Origin: Rhodococcus_G sp042879035
GTDB taxonomy: Bacteria; Actinomycetota; Actinomycetes; Mycobacteriales; Mycobacteriaceae
Length of the DNA stretch: 64,000 nucleotides
NCBI RefSeq assembly: GCF_042879035.1
Contig: NZ_JBIAOU010000013.1
Location: 62,001 to 126,000, forward strand
Direction: 5' to 3'
The notes under the pieces were generated by a model. That model made no database searches. It saw nothing but the letters and a program-made list of their open reading frames with translations, and was not told where the DNA came from. The position numbers and the translations under genes were made by a program. Below are positions 27,317-35,744 of the stretch, in pieces. Each line of letters starts with the position of its first letter. Position 1 is the first letter of the stretch.

Positions 27317-29485
27317 GTGACCTCCCCGGAACTCGCGCTGACCGCCCGGCTCAACACGTCCGCCGCCGACGCCCGCCGCGGGGTGGTGCGGCTGCATCCC
27401 GAAGCCCTGGCCGCGCTGGGGCTGCGCGAGTGGGACGGGATCGCCGTGATCGGCGGCCGCCGGACCGCCGCGGTCGTCGCGTTCGCTCCGGCGGGCACCC
27501 CGACGGGGACCGCCCTGCTCGACGACGTCACCCTGTCGAACGCGGGGTTGAAAGAGAATGCGCGCGTCGTCGTGTCCCCGGTGACGGTGTACGGCGCCCG
27601 CGCCGCGACGGTGAGCGGGTCGGCGCTGGCGGTGCAGTCGATCTCGGAGTCGACCCTGCGGCAGGCACTGCTCGGCAAGGTCCTCACCGTCGGCGACACG
27701 GTGTCGCTGCTGCCGCGGGACCTCGGCCCCGGCACCTCCACGGCGAGCGCCACGCAGTCGCTGTCGCGCACGTTCGGGGTGGCGTGGACGTCCGAGCTGC
27801 TGACCGTGACCTCCGTCGATCCGTCGGGTCCGGTGAGCGTACAACCCAATTCGGCGATCGGCTGGGGGGTCCCGGCCGCCGTCCCGGCGCAGGCGGCGGT
27901 GGTGCAGCCGGCGTCGACGCACCAGCATCCCGAGCCGGTGCCGGTGGGCGACCTCGTCGGGGTGTCCGCGCAGTCCGCGAAGCTGACCGAATGGCTCAAG
28001 CTGGCGCTCGACGAGCCGGAACTGCTGCACACCCTCGGTGCGTCACCGCATCTCGGGGTGTTGATCACCGGTCCCGCCGGGGTCGGCAAGGCGACACTGG
28101 CACGCGCGGTGCTCGCCGGGCGGACCGTCGTCGAGCTGGACGGTCCGACCGTCGGCGCACTCGAGTCCGGCGCCCGGCTGCAGCGCGTCGCGGACGCGGT
28201 GGCGGGGCTGCGCACCGAGCGCGGCGTCCTGCTCGTCACCGACCTCGACGCGCTGCTGCCCGCCGACCCGGAGCCGGCGTCGACGCTGATCCTCGACGAA
28301 CTGCGGCGTGCGGTGGACACGCCGGGGGTGGCGTTCGTCGCGACCACCGCGCACCCGGACGCCCTCGATTCGCGGGCCCGCGCGCAGGACGTGTGCGATC
28401 GGGAGCTGATGGTGCCACTGCCGGACGGGCGCACCCGCCGGGCGCTGCTGGAACTGATGTTGCGCAAGGTCCCGACCACGACCCTCGATCTCGGGGAGAT
28501 CGCGCTGCGAGCACCGGGATTCGTGGCCGCAGACCTGGCGGCGCTGGTGCGGGAGGCGGCACTGCGGGCGGCGTCCCGGGCGAGCTCCGCGGGCAGCGAA
28601 CCGCGCCTCGAGCAGTCGGATCTGATCGGGGCGCTGGAGGTGATCCGGCCGCTGTCGAGGTCGGGCGCCGAGGAACTCGCGGTCGGGTCGGTCACCCTCG
28701 ACGACGTCGGTGACATGGTCGAGACCAAACAGGCGCTGACGGAGGCCGTGCTGTGGCCGCTGCAGCATCCCGACTCGTTCGCCCGGCTCGGCGTCGACCC
28801 GCCCCGTGGGGTGCTGCTGTACGGGCCACCCGGATGCGGCAAGACGTATCTGGTTCGGGCACTGGCCAGTTCGGGGCAGCTGTCCGTGCATGCGGTCAAG
28901 GGCGCCGAACTGATGGACAAGTGGGTCGGCGCGTCGGAGCGGGCGGTACGCGAATTGTTCCAGCGCGCACGCGATTCCGCGCCGTCGATGATCTTCCTCG
29001 ACGAGGTGGACGCGTTGGCGCCGCGGCGCGGGCAGTCCACCGATTCGGGTGTCACCGACCGGGTGGTGGCGGCGCTGCTGACCGAACTCGACGGTGTCGA
29101 ACCGCTGCGCGACGTCGTCGTGGTCGGGGCGACCAACCGTCCCGACCTGATCGACCCCGCGCTGCTGCGTCCCGGACGGCTCGAACGGCTGGTGTTCGTG
29201 CCGCCGCCGGACGCCGACGCGCGCGGCGCGATCCTGCGGACCGCGGGACGGTCGGTGCCGCTGGCCGACGACGTCGACCTCGACGCGCTCGCGGTCGAAC
29301 TGGAGGGGTACTCGGCGGCGGACTGCTCGGCGCTGCTGCGGGAGTCGGCTCTGGCAGCGATGCGGCGCAGCGTCGACGCCGCCGACGTGACGGCCGCGGA
29401 CGTCGCCGCCGCCCGCGAGGCCGTCCGCCCCTCCCTCGATGCGGACCAGGTCGCGCACCTGCAGGCGTATGCGGAGGGGCGCTGA
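27317..29485 (+). CDS. Two-domain AAA+ ATPase (CDC48/p97-like)
   Basis: The 722-residue protein has an N-terminal double-psi-barrel-like region (about 1-200), a first AAA module (about 225-440) and a second (about 460-700). The first has a weakened Walker A (GPAGVGKAT, alanine where Thr/Ser is usual) and a Walker B of TDLDALL without glutamate, so it probably does not hydrolyse ATP. The second is canonical: GPPGCGKT, IFLDEVDALAP and GATNRPDLIDPALLRPGR. M. tuberculosis Rv0435c, next to pssA and psd, is the likely orthologue. It probably unfolds or remodels proteins. GTG 27317 is the start. Confidence 0.88.
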   Translation: MTSPELALTARLNTSAADARRGVVRLHPEALAALGLREWDGIAVIGGRRTAAVVAFAPAGTPTGTALLDDVTLSNAGLKENARVVVSPVTVYGARAATVSGSALAVQSISESTLRQALLGKVLTVGDTVSLLPRDLGPGTSTASATQSLSRTFGVAWTSELLTVTSVDPSGPVSVQPNSAIGWGVPAAVPAQAAVVQPASTHQHPEPVPVGDLVGVSAQSAKLTEWLKLALDEPELLHTLGASPHLGVLITGPAGVGKATLARAVLAGRTVVELDGPTVGALESGARLQRVADAVAGLRTERGVLLVTDLDALLPADPEPASTLILDELRRAVDTPGVAFVATTAHPDALDSRARAQDVCDRELMVPLPDGRTRRALLELMLRKVPTTTLDLGEIALRAPGFVAADLAALVREAALRAASRASSAGSEPRLEQSDLIGALEVIRPLSRSGAEELAVGSVTLDDVGDMVETKQALTEAVLWPLQHPDSFARLGVDPPRGVLLYGPPGCGKTYLVRALASSGQLSVHAVKGAELMDKWVGASERAVRELFQRARDSAPSMIFLDEVDALAPRRGQSTDSGVTDRVVAALLTELDGVEPLRDVVVVGATNRPDLIDPALLRPGRLERLVFVPPPDADARGAILRTAGRSVPLADDVDLDALAVELEGYSAADCSALLRESALAAMRRSVDAADVTAADVAAAREAVRPSLDADQVAHLQAYAEGR

Positions 29486-29489
29486 CGCG

Positions 29490-29535
29490 CAGTGGTGCAC
29501 TTTCGGACGTTCCGGGGTCCGACGGTGCACCACTG
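29490..29535 (+). repeat. Dispersed hairpin element, copy A
   Basis: CAGTGGTGCAC (29490-29500) pairs with GTGCACCACTG (29525-29535), with an inner CGGA/TCCG step. It begins four bases after the AAA ATPase stop and may serve as its terminator. The same arms appear in copies B (59901-59948), C (30530-30790) and D (40691-40942). Confidence 0.8.
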
Positions 29536-29552
29536 GGGCTACGCTGCCCGGC

Positions 29553-30527
29553 ATGGCGATCTCCCGTCGGGCGCGCACCGTGGTCGTTCTCGTGTGGGCG
29601 GCGCTGCTCTCCGCCCTGGTGATCGCCCCGCCCGCGACCGCCGACTCCGGCACCACGTGGCTGTGCCGGCCGGGACAGCCGGACGACCCGTGCGGTGGAC
29701 GCGACGGCGCCCCGATCGACTGCTTCTATCTGTATCCGACGGCGTCGCTGCAGCTGTCGACGAACGCGAACCACGACAGGTCACCCGAACTGCAGGCCGT
29801 CGCACGCGCCCACACGGAACCGTTCGGCGCGCACTGCAACGTGTGGGTGCCAGTCTACCGGCAGGTGACGCTGCGCGCGCTGTTCACCGGCACCCCCGAC
29901 GAGCGGGCCGCGGCCCTCGAGGTCGCCTACGCAGATGTCGAACGCGCCTGGGACGACTACCTGACCCATCACAACGACGGCCGCGGCGTCGTGCTGATCG
30001 GGCACTCGCAGGGCACCCGGATGTTGCGGTCCCTGATCCGCGACCACGTCGACGGGCGGCCCGTGCAGTCGCAGTTGGTGTCGGCGCTGCTGCTGGGAGG
30101 CAACGTCCTGGTCCGGGAGGGCGACGTCGTCGGCGGCGACTTCACCTCCGTGCCCGCGTGCACGAACGTCGGGCAGACGGGCTGCGTCGTCGCGTACTCT
30201 GCGTTCTCGCGCACCCCGCCGCCGGACACCCGGTACGGCCTGTCGACGGCGCCGGGGCTGGAGGTGCTGTGCACCAATCCGGCTTCCCTGCACGACAATT
30301 CCGATGCGCCGCTGCACGCCCGGATCGGCGGAGTCGAGGTCGACGCGTTCCACGGCCGCTGCACCGACGGTGACGGCCCGCGGGTGCTGATGGTCGACGG
30401 ACCGGGTGCGGCGTTGCTGCCGGCGCTGCCGAACGAGAGCTGGGGCCTGCACCTGCTCGACGTCAACATCGCCCAGCGCGACCTCGTCGACCTCGTCGCC
30501 GCCCAGAGCGCGACCTACCTGCGCTGA
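29553..30527 (+). CDS. Secreted DUF3089 lipase-like protein
   Basis: The predicted preprotein has 324 residues. ATG 29553 starts a Sec signal peptide (MAISRRARTVVVLVWAALLSALV...) cleaved at ATA|DS after residue 30; the frame runs further upstream but only through the copy A hairpin. The mature part has the DUF3089 pattern (CFYLYPTAS, NVWVPVYRQVTL, VLIGHSQGTRML with nucleophile Ser152) and a C-terminal WGLHLLDVNIAQRDL with a candidate histidine. Members are alpha/beta hydrolases related to cutinases and lipases; the substrate is unknown. The gene ends at the artefact-flanked gap. Confidence 0.82.
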   Translation: MAISRRARTVVVLVWAALLSALVIAPPATADSGTTWLCRPGQPDDPCGGRDGAPIDCFYLYPTASLQLSTNANHDRSPELQAVARAHTEPFGAHCNVWVPVYRQVTLRALFTGTPDERAAALEVAYADVERAWDDYLTHHNDGRGVVLIGHSQGTRMLRSLIRDHVDGRPVQSQLVSALLLGGNVLVREGDVVGGDFTSVPACTNVGQTGCVVAYSAFSRTPPPDTRYGLSTAPGLEVLCTNPASLHDNSDAPLHARIGGVEVDAFHGRCTDGDGPRVLMVDGPGAALLPALPNESWGLHLLDVNIAQRDLVDLVAAQSATYLR

Positions 30528-30529
30528 CC

Positions 30530-30790
30530 GCAGTGGTGGGGGGTGGGGGGGGGGGGGGGGGGGGGGGGGGCCCCCGGGGGGGGGGGGGGGCGGGGGGGGG
30601 GGGGGGCGCGGGGGGAGGCGCCGGGGGCCGGGGGGGAGGGGGGGGCGGTGGGGGTNNNNNNNNNNCTTCCCGCCGTCCCCCCCGCCCCGCGCCCCCGCGA
30701 CTCCCAGGCCCCCCCCCCGCGCGCGCCCCCCGGCCGGTGCCCGCTGGGGGCGACTGCCGCCCCCCCCCCCCCCCCACCGCCCACCACTGG
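30530..30790. other. Dispersed hairpin copy C, interrupted by an assembly gap
   Basis: The left side reads CCGCAGTGGTG and then turns into long G runs; 30656-30665 are N; the right side is long C runs ending in CCACCACTGGCGC. Only the outer arms match the dispersed hairpin. The homopolymer sequence is probably read artefact, not genome, and open frames across it should be ignored. It lies between the convergent DUF3089 (+) and PEP-mutase-family (-) genes. Confidence 0.8.
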
Positions 30791-30801
30791 CGCGGAGCGC
30801 C

Positions 30802-31554
30802 CTACGCCCAGCGGGCGAGGATCTCGTTCGCGCGGACGGCGAGGGCGGCCTGCAGCAGCGGGCCGAAACTGACCCGGCCGACGCCGAGTGCCGCGTAGTT
30901 CGCGCGCTCGCCGCTCGCGGGTTCGGCGATCGCGTTGACCGGCAACGGGAGCGCGGCCGTCAGTTCGCGGTACACCTCGTCGGTGTGGAACCCGACGGGG
31001 TACAGCGAGTCGGCGCCGGCCTCGGCGCACAGCCTCAGCCGCGCGACGGCGCGCTGGACGCGGTCGGACTCGTCGCCGATCTGCTTGAGGAACAGGTCGG
31101 TCCGGGCGTTGATCACCACGTGCACGCCGACGGCGTCCGCCGCGCGCCGCAGCCCGCCGACGAAATCGGCGTGCTCCTGCGCCTCCCGCAGCCGACCGCC
31201 CTCGCCGTGCACGGTGTCCTCGATGTTGAGTCCGACGGCGCCCACGTCGACGAGCCCGTTGATCAGCGTTTCCGGGCTCTGCCCGTACCCGGACTCGATG
31301 TCCACCGACACCGGCAGATCCACCGCCCCGGTGATCTGCTCGACACGGGTGAGCAGTTCGGCGAACGTCATGCCCTCGTTGTCGGGGCGGCCGACCGAGT
31401 CGGCGACCGGGTGGGAACCGACGGTCAGGGCGGCGAAACCGGCCTGCGCGGCCAGGTTCGCGGACCAGGCGTCCCAGACGGTCGGAAGGATCACGGGGTC
31501 GCCGGGCCGGTGCAGTTCGAGCAACGTGGTGGCCTTCTCGGTGATCGATGCCAT
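30802..31554 (-). CDS. Isocitrate lyase/PEP-mutase superfamily enzyme
   Basis: The protein has 250 residues. The TIM-barrel landmarks of the phosphoenolpyruvate-mutase/carboxyphosphonoenolpyruvate-mutase group are visible: LPTVWDAWSANLA, LTVGSHPVADS, VSVDIESGYG, VGLNIEDT and VINARTDLF. The KKCGH motif of true isocitrate lyases is absent. It may be an oxaloacetate-decarboxylase- or methylisocitrate-lyase-like enzyme; no phosphonate genes are nearby. ATG 31554 has GAGGAA upstream. The downstream side is the artefact-flanked gap. Confidence 0.82.
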   Translation of the reverse strand: MASITEKATTLLELHRPGDPVILPTVWDAWSANLAAQAGFAALTVGSHPVADSVGRPDNEGMTFAELLTRVEQITGAVDLPVSVDIESGYGQSPETLINGLVDVGAVGLNIEDTVHGEGGRLREAQEHADFVGGLRRAADAVGVHVVINARTDLFLKQIGDESDRVQRAVARLRLCAEAGADSLYPVGFHTDEVYRELTAALPLPVNAIAEPASGERANYAALGVGRVSFGPLLQAALAVRANEILARWA

Positions 31555-31788
31555 GGTGGTTCCTCGCCTCGTGTGGTGTTGCCGAACATCGTGGCACGCC
31601 GGGACGTTCGGATCGGTGCAGACGACCTCGATGTCGGGGCCCGACGCGGGGAACGTGTCACAACCGTGTGAACTTCGGCGAAATCCGACGGGAACCGCCG
31701 GGGATCCTCACTACCGTGGACGGCGATACGTCTGTGCGGGGCCGGTGACCCTCGGCCCTGCCTCCGTGCGCCCGCCCGAGGAGCCGGC

Positions 31789-32748
31789 ATGACCGTCGTG
31801 TTCGACACCGCACAGTTCGCGTCGAAGGAACGAGCCGACGCGACCTGTACCGCCATGCAGGAGAATTCGGCACCGTCCCACGTGGTCCTCGAGGACCCGA
31901 CGTCGGTGTCGTCGCTGATGGAGGTGTGGTCGTACGGCGCGACGAGCGTCTTCCGGTCCCGGATGTCGGGGATGCAGCTGCTGCGCACGCACAGGCAGAC
32001 GACCCGCGCACCGTCGCCGCTGGTGGCGATCGCGGTGCAGGAGACGGCGATCGCGCGCTACGAGCAGCGCGGCGTGCAGCGGCTCGTCGCGCCCGGTGAA
32101 CTGATGGTCGTCGATCTGAACTCCGAATACGACTACGCGTGGAGCACCTTCGGCAGTTCGCGGTGCCTGCACGTGCCGATCGACCGACTCGCCGTTCCCT
32201 ACGACGCGATCCGTGCGGCGTCGACCCGACCGCTCGACAGCCCGGTCGCCACCCTGGTGGCGAACCACATCTCCGCGTTGACCGTCGACGGCGACCGGCT
32301 CAGCGGCGGCCCGGACGCCCACGCTCTCGGTGAGGCGAGCATCGACCTCGCCCGGGCACTGTTCGCCTCGCTGTCGGACGGCGACGGGATGCGCCGGACG
32401 TCGGCGGACAGCCTGATGGCGCGGATCCGCACCCATGTCCGCCAGCACCTGACCGATCCCACCCTGTCGCCGGAGTCGATCGCGGCGACGCACGGTATCT
32501 CGACGCGGCGGCTCTACGAGCTGTGCGCCGCCGCCGATGTACGTCTCGAGCAGTGGATCATCGACGAACGCCTGCACCGCGCCCGCGACCAGCTGGCGCG
32601 GCCGCGGTCCCGCCAGATCGCGATCGCGACCGTCGCGCGGCGCTGCGGGTTCACCAGCCATGCGCACTTCAGCCGCCGCTTCCGCGCGCTGTTCGGCGTC
32701 ACGCCCCGCGAGTGGCGGGAGATCTCGGCGCTGACCGGCGACCCCTGA
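31789..32748 (+). CDS. AraC-family regulator (copy 1)
   Basis: The protein has 319 residues, with an N-terminal AraC-binding-like domain (about 30-200) and a C-terminal double helix-turn-helix (about 220-312: ESIAATHGISTRRLYELC, then IATVARRCGFTSHAHFSRRFRALFGVTPREWR). GAGGAG precedes the ATG. It diverges from the PEP-mutase-family gene (234 bases between starts) and precedes an alpha/beta hydrolase gene, either of which could be its target. Confidence 0.85.
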   Translation: MTVVFDTAQFASKERADATCTAMQENSAPSHVVLEDPTSVSSLMEVWSYGATSVFRSRMSGMQLLRTHRQTTRAPSPLVAIAVQETAIARYEQRGVQRLVAPGELMVVDLNSEYDYAWSTFGSSRCLHVPIDRLAVPYDAIRAASTRPLDSPVATLVANHISALTVDGDRLSGGPDAHALGEASIDLARALFASLSDGDGMRRTSADSLMARIRTHVRQHLTDPTLSPESIAATHGISTRRLYELCAAADVRLEQWIIDERLHRARDQLARPRSRQIAIATVARRCGFTSHAHFSRRFRALFGVTPREWREISALTGDP

Positions 32749-32893
32749 CGCGGGTGCGCCCAGGGGACAGAACCGTGCAGCGGCATCCGGTTTCGCCGGG
32801 CGTCACGCGACTACGGTGCAGCTGACCGTCCGTCCCACCGCACGAGTCGATCCACCCCACGAGTCGATCCACCACAGGAAAGGGCCGTGAGAC

Positions 32894-33736
32894 ATGCCTT
32901 CGTCGACACCCCCCGACACCATCGTCCTCGTCCACGGCCTGTGGATGACGCCCCGGAGCTGGGAAGGCTGGGTGGCGCACTACCGGGCCAAGGGCTTCAC
33001 CGTCCTCACCCCGGCCTATCCGGGTTTCGACATCGAGGTCGAGGCCCTGCGGGCGAATCCCGACGTGATCGCGCGCCTCACCGTCCCCGAGACGGTCGAT
33101 CACCTCGCCGGGGTGATCGAGGGACTCGACCGGCCGCCGATCATCATCGGGCACTCCTTCGGCGGCACGTTGACCCAGCTGCTGCTGGCCCGAGGCCTCG
33201 GGGCCGCAGCCGTCGTCGTCGACTCCGCGCCGACCGAAGGTGTCCGGGTCACCCCGCTCTCCCAGGTCAGGTCCCTGTTCCCGGCGCTGAAGAACCCGGC
33301 GAACCGGCACCGGGCCGTCGGGTTCACCGCCGAGGAATTCCACTACGCGTTCGCGAACACCCTCACCCGCGCCGAGTCCGACGCGGTGTGGGAGCGCTAT
33401 CACATTCCGGCGCCGGGCAACTGGATCTGGGCGTACGGGCTGATCGCGAACCTCAAACCCGGACACCAGGAGACGTGGGTGGACTACGACCGGGACGACC
33501 GCGCGCCACTGCTGTTCATCGCGGGCGGGGCCGACCACATCATGCCGCCGTCGGTGAACAAGTCGAACGCGCAGCACTACCGGAAGTCCGCCGCCCTCAC
33601 CGAGTACTTCGAGTTCGAGGGCCGGTCGCACTGGACCTGCGCGGAGCCCGGCTGGGAGGCCGTCGCCGACCACGCCCTCGACTGGGCTCTCGCACACGCC
33701 GATCCGGCATCGCAGGCCAGCGAACCCACCGCCTGA
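32894..33736 (+). CDS. Cytosolic alpha/beta hydrolase
   Basis: The protein has 280 residues without a signal peptide. IVLVHGLWMTPRSW is the oxyanion region and IIIGHSFGGTLTQLLL the nucleophile elbow (GHSFGG); LLFIAGGADHIMPP holds the acid and EGRSHW the histidine. It belongs with lactonase/lysophospholipase-like hydrolases; the substrate is unknown. The next AraC gene starts seven bases after its stop, so the two are likely co-transcribed. Confidence 0.82.
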   Translation: MPSSTPPDTIVLVHGLWMTPRSWEGWVAHYRAKGFTVLTPAYPGFDIEVEALRANPDVIARLTVPETVDHLAGVIEGLDRPPIIIGHSFGGTLTQLLLARGLGAAAVVVDSAPTEGVRVTPLSQVRSLFPALKNPANRHRAVGFTAEEFHYAFANTLTRAESDAVWERYHIPAPGNWIWAYGLIANLKPGHQETWVDYDRDDRAPLLFIAGGADHIMPPSVNKSNAQHYRKSAALTEYFEFEGRSHWTCAEPGWEAVADHALDWALAHADPASQASEPTA

Positions 33737-33743
33737 GCGGCGC

Positions 33744-34706
33744 ATGCTGCCGAGCCCTCCACCCGACGCCGCCGGACCCGGCCCGGCGCAACGCGACTCG
33801 CTGTCGCGGGCCGGGGTGCCGGTGACGATCGCGCCGCTGCGGTCCGACGCCGCCGGGTGGGCGCGGGTGCGTACGTGGAGGCTCGGCTCCGGAGTCCTGG
33901 TGCACGGCGCGGGCAGCGCGGTCGCGGTGGGACGCGCCCGGAGCGGGGACGCCGATCGGACCTCAGCACACCCGGTGACGCTGGCGTCGGTGAGCCCCGG
34001 CGACTGGGCCTTCACCCAGCGCGGTGTCACCGTCACCCCACTGCCCGACGATCACACCCTGATCCTCGTCGACCACGCAGCGCCGCACGACTTCCGCAGG
34101 CACGACGCCGGATCGGCGGCGAGTGTCACGTTCGACCGCCGGGTCCTGGACGTGCCCGCCACCGACCTGCCCGACGCCGCCCGGCTCCTGCGGGACGACG
34201 CGACCCGCCACGACCTGTTCCGGACCTTCCTGCGCGACCTCGTCGACGTCGCGGAGCGTTCCCCCGCCTCGCTCACCCACCTCGTGGACGCCACGGTGGA
34301 CCGCGCCCGGGCACTGATCATCGGTGCGGCGGCGCACGCGGGACGACCGGCCGACTCCGGGCTGATCGCCCGGATACGTTGCTACATCGACGATCACCTC
34401 ACCGACCCCGACCTCGGCCCGCACCGGGTCGCCGCAGCCCACAACATCTCGGTGCGGTCCCTGTACTCCCTGTGGTCGGGTACGGGGACCACTCTCGGCA
34501 ACCACATCGTGACCCGGCGGCTCAAGGAGGCCCGGAAGACCCTCGTGGACAACGGCAGTCGTCACCTCACGATCGCGGCGATCGCCCAGCGGCACGGCTT
34601 CACCGACGTCACCCACTTCACCCGACGGTTCCGGGACGCGTACGGGGTCACGCCCGGCCGGCTGCGACGGTCGCCGACCGAGGCGCCCGGCGCACCGTCG
34701 GGCTAG
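33744..34706 (+). CDS. AraC-family regulator (copy 2)
   Basis: The protein has 320 residues. The C-terminal double helix-turn-helix (about 205-305: LIARIRCYIDDHLTDPDLGP, VAAAHNISVRSLYSLW, IAAIAQRHGFTDVTHFTRRFRDAYGVTP) aligns well with copy 1 at 31789-32748, so the two are probably paralogues. The N-terminal ligand domain is diverged. It follows the hydrolase gene by seven bases and precedes a second, secreted hydrolase. Confidence 0.82.
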   Translation: MLPSPPPDAAGPGPAQRDSLSRAGVPVTIAPLRSDAAGWARVRTWRLGSGVLVHGAGSAVAVGRARSGDADRTSAHPVTLASVSPGDWAFTQRGVTVTPLPDDHTLILVDHAAPHDFRRHDAGSAASVTFDRRVLDVPATDLPDAARLLRDDATRHDLFRTFLRDLVDVAERSPASLTHLVDATVDRARALIIGAAAHAGRPADSGLIARIRCYIDDHLTDPDLGPHRVAAAHNISVRSLYSLWSGTGTTLGNHIVTRRLKEARKTLVDNGSRHLTIAAIAQRHGFTDVTHFTRRFRDAYGVTPGRLRRSPTEAPGAPSG

Positions 34707-34816
34707 AAGTCTGCGCTCTCGGCCGATCACCGACGGCGCCGCCACCCTAACCTCGGGGTCGTCCGGCGACCCCGGGACCCGGGAGCCGCTCACCTCACAG
34801 AACGGGAACCCCGCGC

Positions 34817-35659
34817 ATGTCCGACCAGTCCCCGCGATTCTCCGGTCGAGCCCGGTCCCTGCTGACCTCGCTGTCCGTCGCCACCGCCCTCGCCCTCGCC
34901 CCGACCGCGCTGGTGGCCGCTCCCGCCGCCGCGCAGGCCACACCGACGATCGTGCTCGTGCACGGCGCGTTCGCCGACTCCACCGGCTGGAACGAGGTCG
35001 CCGACAACCTCACCGCACAGGGCTACCGGGTGGAGACGTTCGACAACCCGCTGCGCGGCCCGGCCTACGACTCCGCCCTGCTCGAGCAGAAACTCGCCAC
35101 CATCGACGGGCCCATCGTCCTCGTCGGACACTCCTACGGCGGTGTCGTCATCAGCAACACCGACGACCCCGACGTCAAGGCCAACGTCTACGTCGCCGCC
35201 TTCGCCCCCGACCGCGGGGAGTTCGTACAGGGCATCCTCAACCCGTTGCGGTTCCCCGGCAGCAAGCTGCTGCCGCCGGCGCTGCAGCTGAAGGTCGTCG
35301 ACGACGCGCAGGCCATCGGCGGCAAGAACGTCGACGGCTACATCGCCGACGAGTACTTCCACGGCATCTTCGCGCAGGACGTCGACGACTCCACCGCCGC
35401 GGACATGCTCGCGCACCAGAAATCCGCGGCGCTGTGGGCGAACCTCGAACCCAGCGACACCCCGACGTGGACGACGCGCCCCAACTGGTACCTCGTCTCC
35501 ACCCAGGACCAGGTGATCCCGCCGGACGCGCAGCGCTTCATGGCCCAGCGGGCCCGCGCGCACACCACCGAGATCGACGCCTCACACGCCTCGCTGGTCT
35601 CCCGGCCCGGCGAGGTCACCGCCGTCATCGTCGACGCCGCCACCACGACGGCGGGCTGA
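34817..35659 (+). CDS. Secreted alpha/beta hydrolase
   Basis: The predicted preprotein has 280 residues, with a signal peptide cleaved at AAA|QA near residue 38. TIVLVHGAFADSTGWNEVADNL and IVLVGHSYGGVVISN (nucleophile in GHSYGG) are followed by the acid in STQDQVIPP and the histidine in DASHASLVSRP. This pattern fits the salicylate-esterase/hydroxynitrile-lyase-like group of hydrolases common in actinobacteria. It is separated from the upstream AraC gene by 110 bases. Confidence 0.82.
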   Translation: MSDQSPRFSGRARSLLTSLSVATALALAPTALVAAPAAAQATPTIVLVHGAFADSTGWNEVADNLTAQGYRVETFDNPLRGPAYDSALLEQKLATIDGPIVLVGHSYGGVVISNTDDPDVKANVYVAAFAPDRGEFVQGILNPLRFPGSKLLPPALQLKVVDDAQAIGGKNVDGYIADEYFHGIFAQDVDDSTAADMLAHQKSAALWANLEPSDTPTWTTRPNWYLVSTQDQVIPPDAQRFMAQRARAHTTEIDASHASLVSRPGEVTAVIVDAATTTAG

Positions 35660-35744
35660 GCACCACTCCACGCCACCACCGCGTGGGCGAACCGCCGGGC
35701 CGACGCTCGGCGGTTCGGGCGGCGTCGTCGGCTAGCGTCGGCCA

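Noticed and set aside
30406..31671. 421-codon plus-strand frame across the first gap
   Set aside because: It runs through homopolymers and N and is antisense to the PEP-mutase-family gene.
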